In this document: positions 8,385 through 16,509 of the stretch, one piece after another
Layout: the number at the start of each line of letters is the position of its first letter
How positions within the stretch are numbered: the stretch's first letter is position 1
Assembly (NCBI GenBank): GCA_963832725.1
Contig: CAWHVG010000003.1
Location: 682,001-746,000, forward strand
Length of the DNA stretch: 64,000 nucleotides
Direction of reading: 5' to 3'
Source: JAEZBP01 sp963832725
GTDB lineage: Bacteria; Myxococcota_A; Polyangia; Polyangiales; Sandaracinaceae
Position numbers and translations under genes: made by a program
The notes under the pieces: model-generated
Told to the model about the DNA's origin: nothing
Seen by the model: the letters and a program-made list of their open reading frames with translations, nothing else
Database searches by the model: none

Positions 8385-10166
8385 ATGAAGAACGAGCACC
8401 TCGACTTCGACGAAACTCGCCATTTTCGGCCGAATATGCGCCCGATTTTGTTGGCGGTGGTCGCCAACCTGATCTTCGGCGGCGTGCTCCTCGGGCTGCC
8501 CTACCTGCGCGGACAGCGGCGGGCCGAAGAGTCGGTGGACGCGTTCGGGCGCTTCGCGGCGTGCCTCTTCCAAGCCGATCGAGCTGAGGCGCCCACCGGT
8601 GTGTCGCTCCCGCGCGGCGATCGCGCGCGCTTCGCCACGATGTTCGTGCGAGGTGGGGAAGGGTGGCCGGAGGCGTGCCGCCCGGCGCTCGGGGAGATTG
8701 GGCAGGAGGATGCGACGTTCCTCTTCCCCTCGGTGAAGAGCGCCGAGACCGTGATGCGCACGGAGCGCGACCGGGTGGACCGGGCGCTCGTGGCCACGGC
8801 GCGGGCGCGCGGCGGTCGCTTGCCGCAGGCCGGCCTCGACGCCATCGCGCGGCTGCAGGCGACGCTGGTGGAAGACGTGCGGGCGGCGGGCATCGAGCTC
8901 GATCCGACGCGGCCGGCCATCCGCATCGATCCCGAAGACGATCTGCCGGCGCCCTCGGTGGTTCCGATCCAGGTGGCCGAGGGCGGCGGATGGGACGTCG
9001 CGATGGACGGAGCGACGCTCTCGATCACCGCCACCGACACGCGGGTCGTCTCGCACGTCCGGGTCGCGGAGGGGCGGGTCGATCTGCGGCTGGCCCACCG
9101 GCCTCATCTGGCCACGACCGTGCTCGGCCGGCCGGAGCCGCCGTGGGTGATTCTGGTCGACGTCGCCCTCGCAGTGCGCGGAGGATCCCGAGGGCTGCGC
9201 GCAGCGGGCGACGGGCGTCGCCGCCTTCGCCGAGGACCGGCAGCGGCTGAGGCCCTTCGCGTGGCTCCGGGCGCATCCCTTCGGCCGGCCCGAGGACGCC
9301 GTCTTCCGCACCGACGACGCGCTCTTCGTGGCGGCGCTCGGCGACGCGGGCGGGCTCGACGCGCGGCGCTTCTCACTGCCGCCGGCCCCGGAAGGGGATC
9401 CCGTGCAGGAGGCGCCGGCGGCGGCCTGGGACACGGGCGCGAGCCAGGTCGAGCGGGTGGCTTGGTTGGACGGCGCGCCGCCGGCGCTGGTGTGGGCGGG
9501 CCCGGGCGGCGCCGGCCTGGTTCGCGAAGGCGCGGCCCCGATCGCGCTCGAGAGCCCGGGGGGGCACGTCGAGAATCGCCACCTGCGGCGACGCGGACGA
9601 TGGCTGGGTGGCGCTGGCCAGCGAGCGGGGGATGCGCCTTCGCCGAGCGAGCGGTGGAGCGCCGACGCTCGTGCTCGAGTCAGGGACCGGTCCCGCCGGA
9701 CCGCGGCTCGTTCCGGTTGGCCTGCGACGGCGATGCGGTCGACGTGGTCTTCGCCGACGAGCGGTCGCTGATGCACGCGCGCTGCGAGGCGGATCGATGC
9801 GGCGCGCCCGCCTCCATCGCCGAGGGCGCAGACCACTTCGACGCCGTCCGCTTCGACGGTGCGCTGCGGGTCGCGTACGCGTCCAGTCACGGCCCGGTCC
9901 GGGTCGCCACCTCGTCCGCCAGCTCGGCCGCCAGCTCGGCCGCCAGCTCGGCCGCCAGCTCGGCCGCCAGCTCGGCCGGGGCCGGCTTCGACGCGTCGCT
10001 GCCCGCCGCCTGCTGGGAGCCCGAGGACGGCCTCTGCGGCGCGCCGCGACTGGTGACGGACGGAGCGCGCCTGGTGCTGGTCACGCGGACGGGCCCGAAC
10101 CTGCGCGTGCTGGTCAGCGACGACGGCAGCCGCTGGCGCGCGCTCCACCGTCTCGAGCAGCCCTGA
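8385..10166 (+). CDS. Membrane-anchored protein of unknown function, three frame shifts
   Basis: The ATG at 8385 starts a cytoplasmic stub and one membrane helix (ILLAVVANLIFGGVLLGLPYLRG), followed by a large periplasmic region. Coding sense moves to the next frame three times: near 9166 (a CCC run), near 9556-9562 (a run of seven G) and near 9700. After three +1 shifts the original frame resumes and reaches the stop at 10166. Each segment reads as sensible protein: GRPEDAVFRTDDALFVAAL in frame 2, GDADDGWVALASERGM in frame 3, then RLACDGDAVDVVFADERSL. A 12-bp repeat encodes a Ser/Ala tract near the 3' end. No domain is recognised. Compensating insertions point to sequence error or a very recent pseudogene. 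Confidence 0.55.
   Translation: MKNEHLDFDETRHFRPNMRPILLAVVANLIFGGVLLGLPYLRGQRRAEESVDAFGRFAACLFQADRAEAPTGVSLPRGDRARFATMFVRGGEGWPEACRPALGEIGQEDATFLFPSVKSAETVMRTERDRVDRALVATARARGGRLPQAGLDAIARLQATLVEDVRAAGIELDPTRPAIRIDPEDDLPAPSVVPIQVAEGGGWDVAMDGATLSITATDTRVVSHVRVAEGRVDLRLAHRPHLATTVLGRPEPPWVILVDVALAVRGGSRGLRAAGDGRRRLRRGPAAAEALRVAPGASLRPARGRRLPHRRRALRGGARRRGRARRAALLTAAGPGRGSRAGGAGGGLGHGREPGRAGGLVGRRAAGAGVGGPGRRRPGSRRRGPDRAREPGGARRESPPAATRTMAGWRWPASGGCAFAERAVERRRSCSSQGPVPPDRGSFRLACDGDAVDVVFADERSLMHARCEADRCGAPASIAEGADHFDAVRFDGALRVAYASSHGPVRVATSSASSAASSAASSAASSAASSAGAGFDASLPAACWEPEDGLCGAPRLVTDGARLVLVTRTGPNLRVLVSDDGSRWRALHRLEQP
9918..9977 (+). repeat. Five copies of a 12-bp repeat (GCCAGCTCGGCC) inside a coding region
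   Basis: Five perfect tandem copies encode a SASSAASSAA-type linker in the protein starting at 8385. Perfect identity of all copies suggests recent expansion by slippage. Confidence 0.9.
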
Positions 10167-10240
10167 GCATCGACTTCGCGCTGCACGCAGTCCGACGCTG
10201 CCGGGAGGCGACCGGCATCGCGAGATGCGGCGTTCCGGGA

Positions 10241-10509
10241 TGCCTCCGAGCACCCTGGATCGCAAAATTCTGCGATTTGCCTGCCTCCGAGCACCCGAGA
10301 TCGCGAAATTCTGCGATTTGGGTGCCTCGGAGCACCCTGGATCGCGAAAATTTTGCGATTTGGGTGCCTCGGAGCACCCTGGATCGCAAAAATCTGCGAT
10401 TTGGGTGCCTCCGAGTATGTCAAAATTGCACGGTGTGGCAAAGTGCCATGCCTTCGAGCACGTGGGATCGCGAGAATCTGCGATTCTAATGCCTCGAGGC
10501 ATATCGAGG
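10241..10509. repeat. Array of 41-bp double-hairpin repeats between convergent genes
   Basis: Units begin with TGCCTCSGAGCACCC at 10241, 10282, 10323, 10365, 10406 (degenerate), 10449 and 10490 (partial). Each unit holds an inverted repeat of the form ATCGCA-N6-TGCGAT. Unit junctions form a second one, GGGTGC-CTCGGA-GCACCC. The last partial unit is a 12-bp palindrome, TGCCTCGAGGCA. The surrounding 10167-10533 has no credible gene and separates two convergent genes. An A/T-rich core (AAAATT) stands out in this GC-rich genome. Possible roles are bidirectional termination or mRNA 3'-end protection, or a REP-like element family. Confidence 0.9.
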
Positions 10510-10533
10510 GGCGAGACGCCGCCGCTCGACACA

Positions 10534-11484
10534 TCAGCGCGGGGCGCCGGCGGGCTTCTTCTTGAGCTCGACCAGGCCTCGAGGCGGCGCTTCCGGCTGC
10601 ACGGTGGCGTGGTGGATGTCGTGGAAGCGCGCCAGGCGGACGCCGACCAGGTTGGCGACGTCGGTGCCGTGCGCGCCCGGGCGGAGCACCACGTGGGCGC
10701 TCAGGAGCACCTCGCCGGGCACCAACGCCCACACGTGGAGGTCGTGGACCTCGGCCACGCCCTCGGTGTCGAGGATGGTCGCCTCCACCGCGCTGACGTC
10801 CACGTCGGCCGGCGCGCCCTCCATCAGCACGTGCCAGGTGTCGCGCAAGAGCCGCACCGCGCCCCAGAGGATGAAGACGGAGATGACCAGCGACGCCAGC
10901 GGGTCGGCGATCTCCCAGCCCATCCCCAGCACCAGCCCGCCGGCCACGATGGCCGCCACCGATCCGAGCGCGTCGCTCAGCACGTGGAAGAGCGCGGCCC
11001 GCACGTTGATCGATTCGCCGCCACGGCTGGCCAGGACCCACGCCGAGAGCAGGTTCACGGCCAGGCCGACGCCGGCGGTGGCCAAGAGCCCCACGCCGCG
11101 CACGGCCGGCGGCGACTGCAGGCGCTCGAGCGCCTCGACGATGACCATGATCCCCGCCGCGCCCAGCGCCGTCGCGTTGATCAGCGCGCCCATCACCTCC
11201 GCTCGGCGGTAGCCGAAGGTGTGCTTGGCCGTGCGGGGCCGCATGGCGATCCAGGTCACGGCCAGCGAGAGCCCGAGCGCCGCCCCGTCGTTGAGCATGT
11301 GCCCCGCGTCGGCGAGCAGCGCGAGGCTGCCCGACCACAAGCCGACGACGATCTCGACCACCATGAACGCGATGGTCAGCCCGAGCGCGATGCCCAGCGC
11401 GGTGCGCGGCGCCGAGGCGTGATCGTGAGCGTGGTCGTGGCCGGCGGGTCCGTGCGCGTGAGGATGGGCGTGAGCGTGGGCCAT
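10534..11484 (-). CDS. Cation diffusion facilitator (CDF) heavy-metal exporter, CzcD/DmeF-like
   Basis: 316 residues from the ATG at 11484, which has GGGAGA just upstream; the frame is open further but lacks a site. The N-terminus is His-rich (MAHAHAHPHAHGPAGHDHAHDHA), typical of metal-binding CDF tails. Six membrane helices follow. The paired metal-site motifs are present: HMLND with ALLADAG in helix 2 and HVLSD with AALFHVLSDALG in helix 5. The C-terminal cytoplasmic domain (VAEVHDLHVWALVPGEVLLSAHVVL) is the ferredoxin-like CDF dimerisation domain. It exports Zn2+, Co2+ or similar ions in exchange for protons; the metal cannot be predicted. Its 3' end faces the hairpin-repeat array. The 310 bp upstream to the AAA/TPR gene show no other gene. 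Confidence 0.95.
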   Translation of the reverse strand: MAHAHAHPHAHGPAGHDHAHDHASAPRTALGIALGLTIAFMVVEIVVGLWSGSLALLADAGHMLNDGAALGLSLAVTWIAMRPRTAKHTFGYRRAEVMGALINATALGAAGIMVIVEALERLQSPPAVRGVGLLATAGVGLAVNLLSAWVLASRGGESINVRAALFHVLSDALGSVAAIVAGGLVLGMGWEIADPLASLVISVFILWGAVRLLRDTWHVLMEGAPADVDVSAVEATILDTEGVAEVHDLHVWALVPGEVLLSAHVVLRPGAHGTDVANLVGVRLARFHDIHHATVQPEAPPRGLVELKKKPAGAPR

Positions 11485-11794
11485 GGGTCTCCCATTGCGG
11501 AATATGGGCGCCGAGACCCCCCGATCACAACCGGGCGAGCGCGCTCGGAGCCCCGGAGGGCGCGATCCGATGGTTCCCGGGCCCGCCACGCCGGGCGCTT
11601 GGCCCGGACCGGACACGAGAACGTCCGCGGATTCCGGAGCGTTCCGTTTTCATGGGTCTTTCCCGCGCGCGGACGAGCGCGGGCCGAATTTCGTAGGGCG
11701 AGGGGAAGGCTCGCGGACGCGGAGGATTCGGGAGGGTGGGCGAGTTCGTGAACAATCCGGGTTAGTATCGGCCCTGGTTTTCGGAGGCCTCCCG

Positions 11795-14464
11795 ATGAGC
11801 ACGGACATTCCCGCCACGCCCACGCGGATCACGATCCCGATCCCCCGGGCTCCTCTGGTCGGTCGCGAGAGCGAGCTCGCGGAGCTCGATCAGGCGCTGG
11901 CGCGGGCGATCGCCACCCGCACGCCGCAGACGGTCAGCCTCATCGGCGGCGCGGGCGTCGGCAAGACGCGGCTGGTCACCGAGCTCTTGGCGCGGGTGTC
12001 GGCGCGGGAGCGGAGCGCGCGTGCCTTCCGGGGCGTCGCCCACGAGAGCGGGCCGCCGCACGGGGTGGTGCAGCGCATCCTGCGGGCGCGCTTCGGCATC
12101 GCCGACGCCGCCGATCTCGAGGGAGCCCGCGACACGCTCCGGGTGGCGGTCAGCGAGCTTCTGGCCGACAAGCGCGTGACGGAGTTCCTGCACTTTCTCG
12201 GCGCGTACCTCGACATCAGCTTCCCGGAGTCGCCCTTCACCAAGGCGTTCGAGGGCGATCAGGAGCAGTTCGGGCGGGTGAGCCGGGCCGTGTTGCGGCG
12301 CTTCGTGGAGGCCGACGCCCAGGCCGGGCCGCTCATCCTCACGTTCGAGGATCTGCACTACGCGCACGACGAGACGCTCGATCTGGTGCGCTATCTGGCC
12401 GAGACCACCTCGGACGCGCCGGTGCTCTTCGTGATCACCGCGCGACCGGAGCTTCTGACCCGGCGCGAGTTCTGGACCCAGCCCGAGCGCCACCGCCGGC
12501 TCGATTCGGCGCCGCTCGGCCGTGACGAGGCCGCCTCGCTGGTCCGGCACCTCCTGACGCCGGTGAAGGACCCGCCCGACGACCTCGTGGACGAGGCGGT
12601 CGAGGTGGCCGGCGGCTCGCCCTATCTCCTGGAGCAGATGGTCCGCACCTTCCTCGCGTCGGGGACGCTGATCCCGCGCGAGGACGGTCACTGGGACGTC
12701 GATCTCGACAAGCTCGACGACGCCCAGCTCCCGCTCTCGGTCGACGACGCCATCGCCGCCCGCATCGCCTCGATGGCGCCCTCGGAGCGGCAGCTCCTCG
12801 AGCGCGCGGCGACCATGGGCAGCGTGTTCTGGCTCGGCGCGCTGGTCTCGCTGGGCCGGCTGGATCGGCAAGCGCCCGAGGTGTGGGGCGGGGCCGAGGA
12901 TCTGGCCGGGCACTACCGCGATCTCCTCGCGGGGCTGGAGGAGCGCGACTACGTGATGCGCTTCGGCGACTCCTCGATCCCCGGCGAGCAGGAGTACGCG
13001 TTCAAGCACAACCTCGAGCGCGACGCGCTGGCGCGGCTGACCAGCGTCGAGTCCTCCCGTCGCTACCACCGCCGCGTGGCCGAGTGGCTGGAGGTGCGCC
13101 TCGTCGACCACGGCGAAGAAGCGTTCGAGATGCTGGCCCAGCACTACGAGCTCGGCGATCGGCTGGAGCGCGCCGGCTACTACTACCTCTCGGCCGGCAG
13201 CCGGGCCCGCGGGCGCTTCGCGAACGCCAAGTCCGCCGAGTACTTCGAGCGCGGGCTGGCGCTGCTGGGCGACTCCGACGTGGTGCGGCGGATGGACGCC
13301 GAGCACGACTACGGCGACGTGCTGCAGCTCCTCGGCAAGAACGACGAGGCGCTGACCGCGTTCCGGCGCATGCTCGCGCTCGCCTACCAGCTCGACCTGA
13401 AGTCCAAGGGCGGCGCGGCGCACAACCGCATCGGCCGCGTCTATCGGGCCGTCGGCCAGCTCGAGGAGGCCATGCGCAACCTCGGCACGGGCCACGCGCT
13501 CTTCGACGCCGCCGGCGACAGCCGCGGCGTGGCCAGCTCCCTCGACGACGTCGGCAAGGTCCACTGGATGCGCGGCGCCTACGAGGCGGCCGAGCGCTTC
13601 ATGCGCCGGAGCCTCGAGCTGCGCCGCGAGCTCGGCGACCGGCGCTCCATCGCGCTCAGCCTCAACAACCTCGGGCTGGTCTGCCAGGACAGCGGGCGCT
13701 TCGACGAGGCGCTGGCGGCGTTCTCCGAGGCGCTCTCGATACGGCGCGAGATCGGCGACATCTCCGGCATGGCGCAGACGCTGAACAACCTCGGCACCAT
13801 CCACCAGGACAACGGCGACCACCAGAAGGCCAGCGAGCTGTGGACCGAGTCGCTCGAGTACGCGCGCCGGGTCGGCAATCGGATGCGCGAGGCGGTGATC
13901 CTCACCAACCTCGGCGAGTCCTACTACCGGCGCGGGGAGCCGAACGAGGCCATCCGCGTGCTCTCGGAGGCGGAGCGGATCAGCGCGCACCTCGGCGACC
14001 GCATCCTGGAGGCGGAGATCCTGCGCGGGCTGGCCAAGGCGCATCAGCTCCTGCAGGACCTCGACGCCGCGCGTGGCTACATCACGCGCTCGGTCGCGCT
14101 CTTCGAGCAGGCGCGGAGCAAGCCCTTCCTCGGCGTGGCGCTGCGCACGCTGGCGGAGGTGGAGAGCGCGAGCGGGCCGGGCCAAGACGGCGGCCGCACG
14201 GCCGAGGACGCCTACCGGCAGTCGCTGGCGCTCTTCGAGGAGCTCGGCAACGAGGTGGAGCTGGCGCGCACGTGCGACTCCTACGCCGCGTTCCTGGAGC
14301 GCATCGTCTCGCCCGACGATCGCGCGCGGCAGCAGGAGATCGCGCGGCTCCGGGAGCGGGCGCTGGAGGTCCACGGCCGCCAGCTCGCCTCGGAGACCTA
14401 CGCGCTGCCGCCGCTGGAAGGCGAGGCCACCCAGCCCGGCCTGCGCGGACCGAGCTCCGGCTGA
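11795..14464 (+). CDS. AAA/STAND-type ATPase with C-terminal TPR repeats
   Basis: 889 residues; the ATG at 11795 is preceded by GGAGG at good spacing. The N-terminal third is an AAA/STAND ATPase module: LVGRESELAELDQAL, Walker A GGAGVGKT at residues 51-58, Walker B-like LILTFEDLHYAHDE, and a sensor-like VLFVITARPELL. A helical linker leads into at least nine TPR units from about residue 460 (ALSLNNLGLVCQDSGRFDEALAAF and MAQTLNNLGTIHQDNGDHQKAS are typical). The architecture matches the ATPase part of COG3899-type proteins, but no kinase, cyclase or DNA-binding domain is attached. Probably a cytoplasmic signalling scaffold that responds to protein contacts. Confidence 0.85.
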   Translation: MSTDIPATPTRITIPIPRAPLVGRESELAELDQALARAIATRTPQTVSLIGGAGVGKTRLVTELLARVSARERSARAFRGVAHESGPPHGVVQRILRARFGIADAADLEGARDTLRVAVSELLADKRVTEFLHFLGAYLDISFPESPFTKAFEGDQEQFGRVSRAVLRRFVEADAQAGPLILTFEDLHYAHDETLDLVRYLAETTSDAPVLFVITARPELLTRREFWTQPERHRRLDSAPLGRDEAASLVRHLLTPVKDPPDDLVDEAVEVAGGSPYLLEQMVRTFLASGTLIPREDGHWDVDLDKLDDAQLPLSVDDAIAARIASMAPSERQLLERAATMGSVFWLGALVSLGRLDRQAPEVWGGAEDLAGHYRDLLAGLEERDYVMRFGDSSIPGEQEYAFKHNLERDALARLTSVESSRRYHRRVAEWLEVRLVDHGEEAFEMLAQHYELGDRLERAGYYYLSAGSRARGRFANAKSAEYFERGLALLGDSDVVRRMDAEHDYGDVLQLLGKNDEALTAFRRMLALAYQLDLKSKGGAAHNRIGRVYRAVGQLEEAMRNLGTGHALFDAAGDSRGVASSLDDVGKVHWMRGAYEAAERFMRRSLELRRELGDRRSIALSLNNLGLVCQDSGRFDEALAAFSEALSIRREIGDISGMAQTLNNLGTIHQDNGDHQKASELWTESLEYARRVGNRMREAVILTNLGESYYRRGEPNEAIRVLSEAERISAHLGDRILEAEILRGLAKAHQLLQDLDAARGYITRSVALFEQARSKPFLGVALRTLAEVESASGPGQDGGRTAEDAYRQSLALFEELGNEVELARTCDSYAAFLERIVSPDDRARQQEIARLRERALEVHGRQLASETYALPPLEGEATQPGLRGPSSG

Positions 14465-14515
14465 CGCGTGGGCCACGCGCTGGCCAACTCGCGCTTCGCG
14501 TCGTAGGGAGTGCGC

Positions 14516-15769
14516 GTGGAGCGCTTGCTCGACATCCCGGAGCCGGTGCTGGACGTGTGCCGCCGGCTGGAGAACGCCGGCCATCGCGCGTGGGTGGTCG
14601 GCGGCTGCGTGCGCGATCTCTTGATGGGCCGCGCCATCAACGACTGGGACCTGACCACGAGCGCGTTGCCCGGCGAGGTGCAGGCCGTCTTTCGGCGCAC
14701 CATCCCGACCGGCATCCAGCACGGCACCGTCACGGTGCTCCACCGCGGCGAGCACTACGAGGTCACCACGCTGCGCGGGGAGGGCGCCTACACGGACGGA
14801 CGCCGCCCCGACACGGTCGAGTTCGTGCGCGACATCGAGGCGGATCTGGCGCGCCGCGACTTCACGGTGAACGCCATCGCCTACGATCCGCTCCGCCGCG
14901 AGCGCGTCGATCCCTTTCGCGGCATCGAGGACCTCGGCCGCCGCGTGATCCGCGCCGTGGGCGACCCGGCCACCCGCTTCGGCGAGGACGGCCTGCGCGT
15001 GCTCCGCGCCGCGCGCTTCTGCGCCACGCTCGAGTTCGTGCTCGACGCGGACACGGAGGCGGCGATCCGACCGAGCCTCGACACCTTCCGCAAGGTGAGC
15101 GCGGAGCGGGTGCACGAGGAGTGGCGCAAGGCGCTGGCCAGCGCGCGCCCTTCGCCGGCGTTCGATGTGATGCGGCGCACCGGCGTCCTCGAGGTGACCT
15201 GCCCGCCGCTGGCCTCGCTCGAGGAGGCGCGCTTCCAGCACACGCTGTCGCGAATGGACGCGTGCCGGCCGGCGCACGAGCTGCGCTTGGCCGCGCTGCT
15301 GCTCGACGTGGCGCCGCCGCCTCGGATGGACTGGATCGACGGGTGGCTGCGCTCGATGCGGGCCGCGAACACCGAGCGGCGTGAGGTGCTGGTGCGGGTC
15401 GAGCACGGGCGGGTGCCGGCTTCCGAAGCGCTGGACGATCCGGCGCTTCGGCGTTGGCTGCGCGCCGTCGGGCGCGACGCGGTAGACGACGTGCTGGAGC
15501 TGAGCCGCGCCGACGGCCGGGACGTGACGGCGCTCTCCGAGCGCGCTCGAGAGGCGCTCTCGAGCGGCGTTCCGCTGGCACCGCGAGAGCTGCCGGTCGG
15601 CGGCGAGGACGTGATGAGCTCGTTGGGCGTCCGTCCGGGACGGCACGTCGGCGACATCCTGGAGTGGCTCCTCGAGCGCGTCATGGACGATCCCCGCGCC
15701 GCCACGCGGGAGACGCTCCTCGCGCTCTTGCCGGATGCGCGGGAAGCGGTCATGGGGGCCTCGTCGTGA
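14516..15769 (+). CDS. cca: CCA tRNA nucleotidyltransferase / poly(A) polymerase family
   Basis: 417 residues from the GTG at 14516, which has GGGAG 7 bases upstream; an in-frame GTG at 14510 is too close to that site. The nucleotidyltransferase core is intact: VVGGCVRDLLMG, then NDWDLTTSA with the metal-binding DxD-type pair, RRDFTVNAIAYDP, and FGEDGLRVLRAARFCA in the tRNA-binding region. The C-terminal half is helical, ending in a domain with LSRADGRDVTALSERAREAL. It adds or repairs the 3' CCA end of tRNAs using CTP and ATP. Poly(A) polymerase activity cannot be excluded from sequence. It overlaps the next gene by 4 bases (GTGA), so the two are cotranscribed. Confidence 0.9.
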   Translation: MERLLDIPEPVLDVCRRLENAGHRAWVVGGCVRDLLMGRAINDWDLTTSALPGEVQAVFRRTIPTGIQHGTVTVLHRGEHYEVTTLRGEGAYTDGRRPDTVEFVRDIEADLARRDFTVNAIAYDPLRRERVDPFRGIEDLGRRVIRAVGDPATRFGEDGLRVLRAARFCATLEFVLDADTEAAIRPSLDTFRKVSAERVHEEWRKALASARPSPAFDVMRRTGVLEVTCPPLASLEEARFQHTLSRMDACRPAHELRLAALLLDVAPPPRMDWIDGWLRSMRAANTERREVLVRVEHGRVPASEALDDPALRRWLRAVGRDAVDDVLELSRADGRDVTALSERAREALSSGVPLAPRELPVGGEDVMSSLGVRPGRHVGDILEWLLERVMDDPRAATRETLLALLPDAREAVMGASS

Positions 15770-16491
15770 GCGGCTACGTCGATCTCCACTGTCACTACAT
15801 CCCGAACATCGACGACGGCGTGCGCACGATGGAGGAGGGGCTGGCGCTCCTCGGCGGGCTCGCGAAGGTCGGCTACGAGCGGGTCGTGGCCACGCCGCAC
15901 ATCCGCACCGCCATGTTCGACAACCGGCGGCCGGGGCTCGAGCGCGCCTACGCGGAGCTGGTCGACATCGCGGGCGGCGTGCCGGGCTTGCCCGAGACCG
16001 GGCTGGCGGCCGAGCACTACTGCGACGACGTCTTCTGGCAGCTCTTCACCTCGGACCAGGCGATGCCGTATCCCGGCGGCAAGGCAGCGCTGGTCGAGCT
16101 GCACTACGAGGTGTGGCCGATGCGCCTCGAGGAGCGCTTCTTCGAGATGCAGGTGCGCGGTGTCCGCCCCGTGCTCGCGCACCCCGAGCGCTACAGCGCG
16201 CTGTTCCGCAAGACCGACCCGCTCGATCCCATGCTGGAGGTCGGCACCGTGGCGCTGCTCGACGTGATGGCGCTGGTCGGCCGCTACGGCCGCGCGTCCA
16301 AGCGGGCGGCCGAGCGCATGCTCGACGAGGGCGTCTACTACGCGGCCTGCACCGACGCGCACCGGCCGAGCGACGTCGAGCTCGTCGCCGAAGCGATCAC
16401 GCGCCTGCGCGATCTGGTGGGCGACGAGGAAGCGGACGAGCTGCTCGCCGAGAACCCGCGTCGCATCCTCTCGGGCGACGTCGAGCTCTGA
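15766..16491 (+). CDS. PHP-domain protein-tyrosine phosphatase, CpsB/YwqE-like
   Basis: 241 residues; GTG start overlapping the stop of cca (GTGA), with a GGGGG-rich site upstream. The PHP metal-binding signature is present in order: DLHCHYIPNIDDG at residues 5-17, VVATPHI, then VELHYEV, VRPVLAHPERY and CTDAHRPSDV. This matches CpsB/CapC-type Mn2+-dependent tyrosine phosphatases, which dephosphorylate tyrosine autokinases that govern capsule or exopolysaccharide synthesis. No polysaccharide gene cluster is adjacent in this window, so the cognate kinase must be elsewhere. Fully cytoplasmic, normal length. Confidence 0.88.
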   Translation: MSGYVDLHCHYIPNIDDGVRTMEEGLALLGGLAKVGYERVVATPHIRTAMFDNRRPGLERAYAELVDIAGGVPGLPETGLAAEHYCDDVFWQLFTSDQAMPYPGGKAALVELHYEVWPMRLEERFFEMQVRGVRPVLAHPERYSALFRKTDPLDPMLEVGTVALLDVMALVGRYGRASKRAAERMLDEGVYYAACTDAHRPSDVELVAEAITRLRDLVGDEEADELLAENPRRILSGDVEL

Positions 16492-16509
16492 CGCCTCGTC
16501 GACGGTCGC

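Noticed and set aside
8154..10532. Minus-strand frame containing repeated CSEAPKSQNF-like peptides
   Set aside because: It reads through the 41-bp hairpin array and antisense of the frameshifted gene; not a protein gene.
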